9,308 nucleotides of DNA from Oxalobacteraceae bacterium (GTDB lineage: Bacteria; Pseudomonadota; Gammaproteobacteria; Burkholderiales; Burkholderiaceae_D), in assembly GCA_947453015.1 (NCBI GenBank), contig CANGFL010000033.1, forward strand, positions 1-9,308. The letters run 5' to 3'. The position numbers and the translations under genes were made by a program. The notes beneath the pieces were generated by a model. It saw nothing but the letters and a program-made list of their open reading frames with translations, did not search any database and was not told the DNA's origin. This document shows positions 1 through 6,003 of the stretch, piece by piece (position 1 is the stretch's first letter; the number at the start of each line of letters is the position of its first letter).

Positions 1-92
1 CGCTCCGAAAGAATCTGAGCAAATTCAGGGTTAGTTGAATCGTTTTCTGTATCAGTCAGCATGTTTGGGCAGTCGGTAGAGGTATGGGTCAT
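1..92 (-). CDS. 5' end of an unidentified protein gene, cut by the window edge
   Basis: An open frame begins at an ATG (complement of 90-92) and stays open for 30 codons to the window edge. A GGAG ribosome binding site (complement of 99-102) lies 6 nt upstream, which supports the start. The visible N-terminus begins MTHTSTDCPNML and is polar, rich in Thr, Asp, Glu and Asn. It has no hydrophobic stretch, so it is probably a cytoplasmic protein or a disordered leader segment. It lies 124 bp downstream of the exopolyphosphatase gene on the same strand and could be co-transcribed with it, although the gap is long enough for its own promoter. I do not recognise the family from this fragment and assign no function. 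Confidence 0.6.
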   Translation of the reverse strand, partial: MTHTSTDCPNMLTDTENDSTNPEFAQILSE

Positions 93-216
93 GAAAAGCT
101 CCGAAGCATAGTAATAACGCGCATGAAAACACGCTAATGTTAAACGATGATGAATTACTAAACCAGAAACGGCGTTGCGTGCAGGTGGGATTTTTGCGTA
201 TCGTCGTGGCGGGATT

Positions 217-1671
217 TCAGTATTGCCGAACTGCCATGGGCCAGTCGACTTCTGACCAAGCGGCTTGTTCTTTTTGTAGCCAGTGAGCGAGTGTTGGATG
301 CTTGCGCAGCATAGTGGCAGGAATATCAATTTCAATTTTGTGACGAATTCTGACGCCGACTAACTCTTCACTCAAATCGATACGCGAATGGCTGAATAAT
401 ATGCCTAGTCTTAACGATAGAATTGCCTTCGCCAAATCGGGTAACGATAAGGCCTCGGTCACTTTTTTTAAGTTACCTTTTTGAGAAAGTACCAGGATGC
501 TGAGAATGTGTTGTTCTTGCTTAGTGAATCCGGGCAGATCAGCATTTAGAGTTAGATAGGCACCATGTTTATGAAAACCGCTATGCGATACCGCCATTCC
601 CACTTCATGCAATCGAGCAGCCCATGCAAGTAACCGATCGTAATGATCTGTTTCAGGTTCAAGCTGAGCATGCAGCACTTGGGTGTTGGCTTTAACTCTT
701 GCGCCGCGCGCTTCATTCACGCCAAAGCGCCGTCCAAATTCACGCACTGAATCGCGGCGACGATCTTTGCTGCTTCGACGTAAATGCAGATCCCACAGCA
801 CGCCCATGCGCAAACCAGCTTCTACAGGCTGCATGTCGCGCATGCCTAGTTCTTGGCATAGACCTAATAGGATGGGAAGTCCACCCAGCACTACCGCACT
901 GCGTTCAGGTTTGATGCCTATGAGTTCAGTTTTACTAACGCGTCCGCATTCAATCAGTAAATCACGTAATGCCCGCAGGCTTTTTAGCGATAGACCACCA
1001 TCACCTAGTGAGTGCGCTTCTATCAGATCCGCTAAGGTTCGCATGGTGCCGGAAGAGCCGTAGGAGACCGTCCACAGCCTCGGATGAAATGGCTCCATGC
1101 CATCTTCGAAATAACTACGTGCGTTGAGAACCGCTTCAGCAAATGCAGATTCAGTAATCCTATCGTTACCGAAAAATTCTAGCGCTGTGTTAACTGTGCC
1201 CACACTGAAGGATTCAACACTTTCGATCTGACTACCTTGACCTAAAACCAGTTCAGTAGAGCCGCCACCAATATCAACCACTAATCGACGCTCGTCAGGT
1301 AAATCGATTGTGGAGGAGACGCCAAGATAGATGAGGCGTCCTTCTTCTTCGCCAGAGATAATTTCGATCGGATAGCCGATTGCTTTTTCGGCAAGCTCAA
1401 GAAACGCATCTTTGTTTTTTGCTATGCGTAGGGTGTTGGTACCCACCACACGAACGGCGGATAGGGGAACTGAGCGAAGTATTTCAGAGAAGCGACCTAG
1501 GCACGCCAGCGCTGTCTGCATTGCCTGAACCGTGATATTGCCACGTTTATCAAGGCCAGCGCCGAGTCGCACAGGCTCGCGTGCGGTATTCAGGATGCGA
1601 ATCTGCTCGCCATCGAAATGGCCGATATGCATGCGAAAGCTATTTGAACCTAGATCAATGGCGGCCAGCAT
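217..1671 (-). CDS. ppx: Exopolyphosphatase (Ppx/GppA family)
   Basis: Ppx/GppA enzymes release phosphate processively from the end of inorganic polyphosphate; GppA members also hydrolyse pppGpp to ppGpp. The protein is cytoplasmic and 484 aa, close to the usual 500. It shows the ASKHA-fold motifs in order: phosphate-1 DLGSNSFR (6-13), SGEEEGRLIYLG (106-117) with the acidic residues that include the catalytic base, and phosphate-2 VVDIGGGSTELVLG (131-144). The conserved SSGTMRTLADL (206-216) and GLRMGVLWDL (286-295) follow. The C-terminal HD-like domain carries RLHEVG (353-358) and HSGFHKHGAYL (363-373), so this is the long two-domain form. The start codon sits 5 residues before DLGSNS, as in close relatives, though I see no good Shine-Dalgarno sequence. 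The polyphosphate kinase gene ppk, often adjacent in betaproteobacteria, is not seen next to it. Ppx is more likely than GppA, but sequence reading alone cannot separate the two activities. Confidence 0.95.
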   Translation of the reverse strand: MLAAIDLGSNSFRMHIGHFDGEQIRILNTAREPVRLGAGLDKRGNITVQAMQTALACLGRFSEILRSVPLSAVRVVGTNTLRIAKNKDAFLELAEKAIGYPIEIISGEEEGRLIYLGVSSTIDLPDERRLVVDIGGGSTELVLGQGSQIESVESFSVGTVNTALEFFGNDRITESAFAEAVLNARSYFEDGMEPFHPRLWTVSYGSSGTMRTLADLIEAHSLGDGGLSLKSLRALRDLLIECGRVSKTELIGIKPERSAVVLGGLPILLGLCQELGMRDMQPVEAGLRMGVLWDLHLRRSSKDRRRDSVREFGRRFGVNEARGARVKANTQVLHAQLEPETDHYDRLLAWAARLHEVGMAVSHSGFHKHGAYLTLNADLPGFTKQEQHILSILVLSQKGNLKKVTEALSLPDLAKAILSLRLGILFSHSRIDLSEELVGVRIRHKIEIDIPATMLRKHPTLAHWLQKEQAAWSEVDWPMAVRQY

Positions 1672-1707
1672 GATTTTTTAATGGCGATGACATTTTGTAG
1701 AGGCTTT

Positions 1708-1965
1708 CTTAGTAACGAACATTTGTGACAGAGGAATTGCAAGATTTTACTTGAATTGCTTTGTTGTAAATCCGCATTGCACAACTCGATTAATTAGATA
1801 TTTAACCAATTCAGGGAGTGTTGTCATCACTTGGAAATATTTCCGTCTCAAAATTCCAATTGTTTTAATTCGGAAGGCGTATAAAACACATTTTGTAATT
1901 CTTGATAAGTATTCATATGAGCTTTGGCAAAGGGTAGCCACTTAGTAACACTTATAAGGTGACAG
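1708..1965. repeat. Imperfect two-part direct repeat (copies at 1708-1731 and 1941-1965)
   Basis: The nine bases CTTAGTAAC followed by GTGACAG occur twice in the same orientation. The spacer is 8 bases in the left copy (1708-1731) and 9 bases in the right copy (1941-1965), and the copies start 233 bp apart. One copy lies close to the ppx start and the other upstream of the outer-membrane-protein gene. Sixteen matched bases in two blocks is more than expected by chance in a 440-bp gap. The repeat could be paired binding sites of a regulator, or a duplication flanking an inserted segment. No terminal inverted repeats were seen, so a mobile element is not supported. Confidence 0.4.
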
Positions 1966-2013
1966 CGATACTTCATATTTCAATCAAAAGTACGTCATTA
2001 ACCTGAAGTATTG
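1966..2013. repeat. Inverted repeat upstream of the outer-membrane-protein gene
   Basis: ATACTTCA (1968-1975) is perfectly complementary to TGAAGTAT (2004-2011). The stem extends by one G-T and one C-G pair at the outside (1966-1967 with 2012-2013). The intervening 28 bases are long for a terminator and there is no T tract. A regulator operator with two half-sites, or part of an RNA fold, is possible. It lies about 100 bp before the start of the gene at 2112 and directly follows the right copy of the direct repeat. Confidence 0.3.
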
Positions 2014-2111
2014 TGAAACCAAAATGAAGCGCAGCTCGGATTTAACGAAAGTGCTGATTATGGCTCATACGTATAGATTATCTAACTCTTTTTTAAAAAG
2101 GAAATTTTTAG

Positions 2112-2741
2112 ATGAAAAAAATATTTATTACTTCGGTTTTGAGCTTTGCCACATGCACTGCCTTTGCTGGCGATTGGTATGGTTCAGTTGGGCTTGATCA
2201 AAAGGATAAACAGAACGTAACCACGGGCGAATACCATAACGTTTTTTCAATGACGATTGGCAAAAAACTGGGTGATGGATATTCAGTAGAAGCTCTAATC
2301 GAAGATGAGCAAGTTAGATCTGCTTCTGCAAAGCATGAAGGCTTATATCAGTTGCGGGTTAACAAAGATTTTCATACTGAGACTATGTTTACTCCGTACG
2401 TCGGTTTGGCTGCAGGTATGAAGAGCAAGGAAGGTGGTTGGAATGCTTCACTAGATTTTCCGTTTTATCGTTATGATCTAGGCATTAAGGCTAAATTGAC
2501 AGAGCAGATCACTGCCCGTCTCGGCTGGCGTCATCGTCAGGCTATGGACGCTGTGTATGACACAAAAGATACCAAATTCAATACTAACGAAACGACTTTG
2601 GCATTAAGTTATAAATTGACTGATGTGGATACAATTACAGCGGCTTACAAAATTGAACGCATGAACGACGGTGGGCTGGTGGCATCTAAGCAATCTTCAG
2701 AATACAATACCACTGCCATATCTTATTCGCGTGCATTTTGA
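2112..2741 (+). CDS. Small exported outer-membrane beta-barrel protein, unassigned
   Basis: The 209-aa product begins with a classical signal peptide: MKK, a hydrophobic core, and a cleavage site after residue 19 in TAFA-GDWYG. The mature part of about 190 aa alternates polar and hydrophobic residues in many short strands, such as FSMTIGKKL, TPYVGLAAGM, ARLGWRHRQ, TLALSYKL and TITAAYKIE. It ends in SYSRAF, and a terminal Phe is the usual signal for the Bam assembly machinery. Length and pattern suggest a barrel of about eight strands. An AAGGAA ribosome binding site lies 8 nt before the ATG, and a strong terminator follows, so it appears monocistronic. I cannot place it in a named family; OmpA-barrel-like, OmpW-like or KdgM-like relatives are all conceivable. 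It may be a narrow channel or a structural or adhesion protein. Confidence 0.85.
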   Translation: MKKIFITSVLSFATCTAFAGDWYGSVGLDQKDKQNVTTGEYHNVFSMTIGKKLGDGYSVEALIEDEQVRSASAKHEGLYQLRVNKDFHTETMFTPYVGLAAGMKSKEGGWNASLDFPFYRYDLGIKAKLTEQITARLGWRHRQAMDAVYDTKDTKFNTNETTLALSYKLTDVDTITAAYKIERMNDGGLVASKQSSEYNTTAISYSRAF

Positions 2742-2823
2742 TCGAGTGAATTTTTTGACGTGAGTCTTTAGATTGATACTTATTAGTGCTTAGAAGCTAA
2801 GAGCTGATAGGGTTATGAAGAAT

Positions 2824-2868
2824 AGCCAAGCTATAAGCTTCTGCTTATAGCTTGGCTTTATTGTTTTT
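2824..2868 (+). terminator. Strong Rho-independent terminator after the outer-membrane-protein gene
   Basis: A perfect 15-bp stem is formed by 2824-2838 (AGCCAAGCTATAAGC) and 2843-2857, with a 4-base TTCT loop. The T-rich tail TTATTGTTTTT runs from 2858 to 2868. It begins 83 bp after the stop codon of the gene at 2112. The opposite strand lacks an equivalent T tail, so it should act on plus-strand transcripts only. Confidence 0.85.
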
Positions 2869-2962
2869 AGATTGCCAAATTATTTTTTGCCCTTATTTAA
2901 AATAAATTTACTGCGGTTTCAGAATTTCAGGTACAAAGCAGTTAATGAATGTGATTGAAGGC

Positions 2963-2999
2963 CAAGCTGTACTGACTATAGCTTGTTTTGTAATTTTTA
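2963..2999 (+). terminator. Second terminator-like hairpin related to the first
   Basis: CAAGCTGTA (2963-2971) pairs with TATAGCTTG (2977-2985) over 9 bp including one G-T pair. The loop is 5 bases and a T-rich run (2986-2999) follows. The arms resemble those of the hairpin at 2824: both contain GCCAAGCT, then TA, and ATAGCTTG in the other arm. It may be a back-up terminator or the 3' end of a small transcript. No gene or clear promoter for such a transcript is visible. Confidence 0.5.
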
Positions 3000-3025
3000 T
3001 TAATCTCTGTTCATGCAAAATGATA

Positions 3026-3055
3026 TTGAGATGCAGAATTCAGTATAGATATAAT
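3026..3055 (+). promoter_or_regulatory. Sigma-70-type promoter for the zntB-like gene
   Basis: A -35 element TTGAGA (3026-3031, five of six consensus bases) and a perfect -10 TATAAT (3050-3055) are separated by 18 bp. Transcription would start near 3062, giving a leader of about 46 nt to the ATG at 3108. The two hairpins upstream isolate this promoter from the preceding gene. Confidence 0.7.
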
Positions 3056-3107
3056 AATCTTATAGTATGGCTCCATTTTTTTTATTGATGTTATTAAATA
3101 GCGAAAT

Positions 3108-4130
3108 ATGCTAACTGAAACTTCATCAGAATTTCAGATTACGCAAAGTGGGTTTGTTTGGGGCTATTCCCTGGATGGTGCAGGTAATACGCAGGTGGTC
3201 AATGCCAGTAATTTAAAAGCGGCACTGCAAACTATTCCTGAACCGTCGAATCGGAGTTTTCTATGGCTGCATTTCAATTTGAGTCAAGCTTCGACGGAGC
3301 GTTGGTTGAGTGAGAACACGGCATTGCCTCCAGAATTTTTTGAGGCCTTACATATCGGTTCTCGTTCAACACGAGTCGAAGTGATTGACGATAGTTTGAT
3401 TGCGGTCGTCAATGATGTACTACATGGTTTTTCGTTTGATCCGTCTGAAATCTCTACGTTGTGGTTATCGGTAACTCCTCGTTTAGTCATCAGCGCACGC
3501 CGTAAGCCACTAAAATCAGTTGATAGGTTGCGTCATGCAGTGCATAACGGCGCAAAGATTACGAGTACGGTCGAGTTGCTAACGCACTTACTGCGCGATC
3601 AGGCAGATGTCTTGATGGGCATAGTGCGGGATGCGGTTGCTAAGGTCGATAAGATTGAGGATGATTTATTAGCAGGACGTTTAAATCATAAGCGCGAAAA
3701 TCTTGGTGCCTTACGTCGTGTTTTGGTGCGTTTGCAGCGATTAATGGCGCCCGAACCAGCGGCACTGTTTCGCTTGCTTCAACGACCGCCTGTGTGGATT
3801 CCTGAGGATGATTTGCAAGACATTCGTCAATCAAGTGAAGAGTTCTCGGCCGTGTTGATAGATATGGCATCGCTACAAGAGCGAATTAAATTATTGCAGG
3901 AAGAGATAGCGGCAATGATTAGCGAAAAAAGTAGTCGTAGTCTTTTTACGCTGACTATAGTGACTGTACTTGCGCTACCGATTAATTTAGTCGCGGGTTT
4001 ATTTGGTATGAATGTGGGCGGTATTCCACTGGCTGCTGATGAATCTGGATTTTGGGTGATTGTGTGTGTGCTGGCAGCGATTACTACGACGGCGATTTGG
4101 CTTATTTTGAGGCGTGGTAGCGATAACTGA
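3108..4130 (+). CDS. zntB: ZntB-like CorA-superfamily cation transporter
   Basis: CorA-superfamily proteins are homopentameric inner-membrane channels or transporters for divalent cations; ZntB members move zinc. The 340-aa product has the usual layout. A large cytoplasmic alpha/beta domain (about 15-130) is followed by long helices (about 150-278) that form the stalk. Two C-terminal membrane segments follow (about 278-299 and 314-335). The signature GMN sits at 300-302 at the end of the first segment. The surrounding GLFGMNVGGIP closely resembles the GLFGVNLGGIP of Escherichia coli ZntB, as do the N-terminal VWGYSLDGAGN and the LWLHFNLS stretch, so ZntB is preferred over CorA. The ATG at 3108 follows an in-frame stop, with only a weak ribosome binding site. 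Substrate and direction (zinc uptake or efflux, or magnesium) cannot be settled from sequence. Confidence 0.88.
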   Translation: MLTETSSEFQITQSGFVWGYSLDGAGNTQVVNASNLKAALQTIPEPSNRSFLWLHFNLSQASTERWLSENTALPPEFFEALHIGSRSTRVEVIDDSLIAVVNDVLHGFSFDPSEISTLWLSVTPRLVISARRKPLKSVDRLRHAVHNGAKITSTVELLTHLLRDQADVLMGIVRDAVAKVDKIEDDLLAGRLNHKRENLGALRRVLVRLQRLMAPEPAALFRLLQRPPVWIPEDDLQDIRQSSEEFSAVLIDMASLQERIKLLQEEIAAMISEKSSRSLFTLTIVTVLALPINLVAGLFGMNVGGIPLAADESGFWVIVCVLAAITTTAIWLILRRGSDN

Positions 4131-4205
4131 TGGCGGTTCATTTTCTCTAGTCGAAAATTCTCCTCCCGCTTTTATTTAGAAAACTATTACTTAGCTACAA
4201 TGAGG

Positions 4206-4229
4206 TGGATTAATTAATTAGGTAATCCA
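4206..4229 (+). promoter_or_regulatory. Hairpin covering the ribosome-binding region of the patatin-like gene
   Basis: TGGATTA (4206-4212) pairs perfectly with TAATCCA (4223-4229) over 7 bp. The 10-base loop ATTAATTAGG ends in the only nearby Shine-Dalgarno-like AGG (4220-4222). The stem ends 4 nt before the ATG at 4234. In RNA it could modulate ribosome access; in DNA it could be an operator, since TAATTAATTA at 4211-4220 is itself palindromic. A -10-like TACAAT lies at 4195-4200. Confidence 0.35.
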
Positions 4230-4233
4230 TTTC

Positions 4234-5265
4234 ATGCGCTTACTATCCGCTGGGCTACTCGCCCTCATCATCCTCACTGGTTGTAGCACGCTGCCGCCTA
4301 CAACCCAGACTTCGTCGAAACCATCGAGTGACACCAGCTCGACCACCGATACCAGCTCACAGAACGCAACTGAGGCTGCGTCAAAGCCAGAGGCACCCGC
4401 TGCAAGCACGCAGCCCGAGGTATCAGTTGCCCCGCCACCGCAGCCTACCCAAAGCCCTGTAGCGGTGCCTAAAGCACTGAAGATAGGCTTGGCATTAGGC
4501 GGAGGTGCTGCGCGCGGTTTTGCGCACATTGGTGTTATCAAAGTGTTGGAAGCGAATGGCATCGTGCCCGATATCGTCGTTGGTACGAGTGCGGGTAGTT
4601 TGGTCGGTGCACTTTATGCGGCAGGTAACAATGGCATAGCATTACAAAAGCTGGCGATGGAGATGGATGAGGCGGCAATCTCTGATTGGTCTGTTCCATT
4701 TTTTTCTAGTTCCACCGGTGTGTTGAAAGGTGAGGGCGTGCAGCAGTATGTGAACCGTGCTGTGCATAATCAACCGATTGAAAAGTTACGTATGCAATTC
4801 GGTGCGGTAGCTACGGATTTAAAAACAGGTCAGCCCATTCTTTTCAGACGAGGTAATACCGGCGCTGCTGTTCGTGCATCGTCGGCGGTGCCCGGCGTAT
4901 TTCAACCTGTGCGAGTAGGGAATGTTGATTATGTTGATGGCGGATTAGTGTCGCCAGTACCCGTGAGTTTTGCGCGCAAGATGGGTGCGGATTTTGTGAT
5001 TGCTGTGAATATCTCGGCACAGCCGGATACGCAGCCTGCTTCATCGACGTTTGATGTGCTGTTACAGACCTTTGCGATCATGGGGCAAAGTTTGAATCAG
5101 TACGAATTAAAACAAGCCGATATTGTGATTCGTCCAGAGCTGGCGAACATGAAAGGGAATGACTTCACTAGTCGAGGACCGGCCATCATTGCGGGTGAAA
5201 AAGCAGCGTTAGCGTTGATTGCTGAGATACGACAGCGTATTAAAGCGAAGCGAGAAAAATTCTAG
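4234..5265 (+). CDS. Patatin-like phospholipase lipoprotein (RssA-like)
   Basis: Patatin-domain enzymes are Ser-Asp dyad lipid acyl hydrolases. The 343-aa product starts with a lipoprotein signal peptide ending in the lipobox L14-T-G-C17, so it should be acylated on Cys17 and membrane anchored. A low-complexity linker rich in Ser, Thr, Pro and Ala follows (about 18-80). The catalytic domain shows the oxyanion-hole motif GGGAARG (89-95), the nucleophile elbow GTSAG (117-121) with Ser119, and DGG (235-237) with catalytic Asp235. All key residues are intact, so it should be active. The patatin part resembles RssA/YchK proteins, which normally lack a lipobox. The gene lies 103 bp after the zntB-like gene and converges on the NlpC/P60 gene, ending 26 bp from it. 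Its lipid substrate is unknown. Confidence 0.9.
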   Translation: MRLLSAGLLALIILTGCSTLPPTTQTSSKPSSDTSSTTDTSSQNATEAASKPEAPAASTQPEVSVAPPPQPTQSPVAVPKALKIGLALGGGAARGFAHIGVIKVLEANGIVPDIVVGTSAGSLVGALYAAGNNGIALQKLAMEMDEAAISDWSVPFFSSSTGVLKGEGVQQYVNRAVHNQPIEKLRMQFGAVATDLKTGQPILFRRGNTGAAVRASSAVPGVFQPVRVGNVDYVDGGLVSPVPVSFARKMGADFVIAVNISAQPDTQPASSTFDVLLQTFAIMGQSLNQYELKQADIVIRPELANMKGNDFTSRGPAIIAGEKAALALIAEIRQRIKAKREKF

Positions 5266-5291
5266 GTGAAGTAGCTGCGAGGAATATTTGC

Positions 5292-5846
5292 TCAGCGATT
5301 AGCAGGGGCGTTTTCGCTGGTTTCGATACGACGCGCGCCATTAAAGCGAGCCTTCCAGTATGAGAGATCCATACTTTCTATACGAACGGCGCCACCCGTT
5401 GAGGGCGAATGAATGAATTTATTGTCGCCGAGATAAATGCCCACATGCGAGAAGGCACGACGTAAGGTGTTGAAGAACACCAGATCACCCGGTTGCAAAT
5501 CTTGTTTATCCACCGACTCACCCAGTTTGCTAATTTCAGCAGAGGTGCGCGGAAGTTCTTTTCCCTGAGCCTCTCTAAATACGTAGCGCACAAACCCACT
5601 GCAGTCCAAACCATTTTCTGGAGAGTTGCCGCCGCGCCGGTAGTTGATACCCACCAACGACATGGCTTCTATCGCTAGTTGGGTGGCGCGGTCGGTGAAG
5701 CTGGAAAGCGTACTGACCAAAAAATTCGTCTCGCCCTCTATCTCTACGGCAGTCGCAGGAAGGCAGCACAAAGCGCTCGCCAGAGCGGTGATGAGCGTTG
5801 CGTTGCGAATCCATGCAGGACGGAAAAAGTTTTGCAAATTAGACAA
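5292..5846 (-). CDS. Exported NlpC/P60 cysteine peptidase (cell-wall hydrolase)
   Basis: NlpC/P60 (C40) enzymes cut peptide stems of peptidoglycan, typically the D-gamma-Glu to diaminopimelate bond. The domain is clear: LDCSGFV with catalytic Cys82, FSHVGIYLGD with His134, FIHSPSTGG with third catalytic residue His146, and the usual PGDLVFF (119-125). A signal-peptide-like segment, ATLITALASALCCLPATA (16-33), precedes it. The frame is open back to 6185, but that start would cover the glcG-like gene on the other strand. The promoter at 5877-5905 also implies a start downstream of about 5870. I therefore choose the in-frame TTG at 5846 (184 aa); TTG at 5837 is the alternative. Neither has a Shine-Dalgarno sequence. 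The double Cys at 27-28 does not form a convincing lipobox. Confidence 0.82.
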   Translation of the reverse strand: MSNLQNFFRPAWIRNATLITALASALCCLPATAVEIEGETNFLVSTLSSFTDRATQLAIEAMSLVGINYRRGGNSPENGLDCSGFVRYVFREAQGKELPRTSAEISKLGESVDKQDLQPGDLVFFNTLRRAFSHVGIYLGDNKFIHSPSTGGAVRIESMDLSYWKARFNGARRIETSENAPANR

Positions 5847-5876
5847 TTGTGTACTTTTGGTAAAAAACCAAGGGCG

Positions 5877-5905
5877 AATGTAAGCGATGCTGCTCGTAAT
5901 GTCAA
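5877..5905 (-). promoter_or_regulatory. Promoter of the NlpC/P60 gene
   Basis: On the minus strand a perfect -35 TTGACA (complement of 5900-5905) is followed after 17 bp by the -10 TACATT (complement of 5877-5882, four of six). Transcription would begin near 5870, about 24 nt before the proposed TTG start at 5846. This excludes the far upstream ATG at 6185 for this transcript. Confidence 0.6.
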
Positions 5906-5990
5906 AGCAGGGCGATGTAAGTAAATCGGAATAAAACCTGAAATTCTTAGGTAAAAAACTTGTCGTACAATCCAGCCTTTTTTCAATTAC

Positions 5991-5996
5991 GGGGAG
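5991..5996 (+). promoter_or_regulatory. Ribosome binding site of the glcG-like gene
   Basis: GGGGAG lies 7 nt before the ATG at 6004 and is the strongest Shine-Dalgarno sequence in the window. It fixes this start and argues that the plus-strand frame here, rather than the opposing extension of the NlpC/P60 frame, is the real gene. A -10-like TACAAT lies upstream at 5966-5971, with no good -35. Confidence 0.7.
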
Positions 5997-6003
5997 TTGA
6001 GTT

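Larger units (their letters stand above)
1672..2111. other. Divergent AT-rich intergenic region without a convincing gene
   Basis: This 440-bp gap separates the divergent ppx and outer-membrane-protein genes and should contain both promoters. It is clearly richer in A and T than the flanking genes. Two 64-codon open frames lie almost exactly opposite each other here (about 1747-1945), but neither has a ribosome binding site or a recognisable product. The right-hand end holds a -10-like TATAGA at 2072-2077 without a good -35 and an AAGGAA ribosome binding site at 2098-2103 for the downstream gene. It also contains an imperfect direct repeat and an inverted repeat, listed separately. Confidence 0.6.
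2742..3107. other. Intergenic region with two hairpins and the zntB-like promoter
   Basis: This 366-bp AT-rich gap has no credible coding frame. It holds an intrinsic terminator (2824-2868), a second related hairpin with a T-rich tail (2963-2999), and a near-consensus promoter (3026-3055), each listed separately. Bases 2869-2962 between the hairpins are AT-rich, with no promoter I would defend. Confidence 0.6.

Noticed and set aside
683..1063. 126-codon plus-strand frame inside ppx
   Set aside because: It lies wholly antisense to conserved ppx sequence and reads as Arg/Ser-rich noise without motifs.
1717..1731. Pho box in front of ppx
   Set aside because: CTGTCAC occurs on the minus strand (complement of 1725-1731 and of 1959-1965), but the second 7-base repeat expected 11 bases further does not match in either place.
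1747..1945. Two 64-codon open frames on opposite strands in the AT-rich gap
   Set aside because: They mirror each other, lack ribosome binding sites (the minus one starts with GTG) and show no recognisable domain or signal peptide; likely chance frames.
1708..1949. Miniature transposable element between the CTTAGTAAC copies
   Set aside because: The repeats are direct, not matched by terminal inverted repeats inside them, and no transposase remnant is recognisable.
4140..4180. Possible terminator after the zntB-like gene (ATTTTC ... GAAAAT)
   Set aside because: The stem is only 6 bp and AT-rich, and the T tract does not follow it directly; too weak to call.
4218..4562. Open frame antisense to the patatin lipoprotein start
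   Set aside because: It is the shadow of the Ser/Thr/Pro-rich linker, with no start signal and low-complexity composition.
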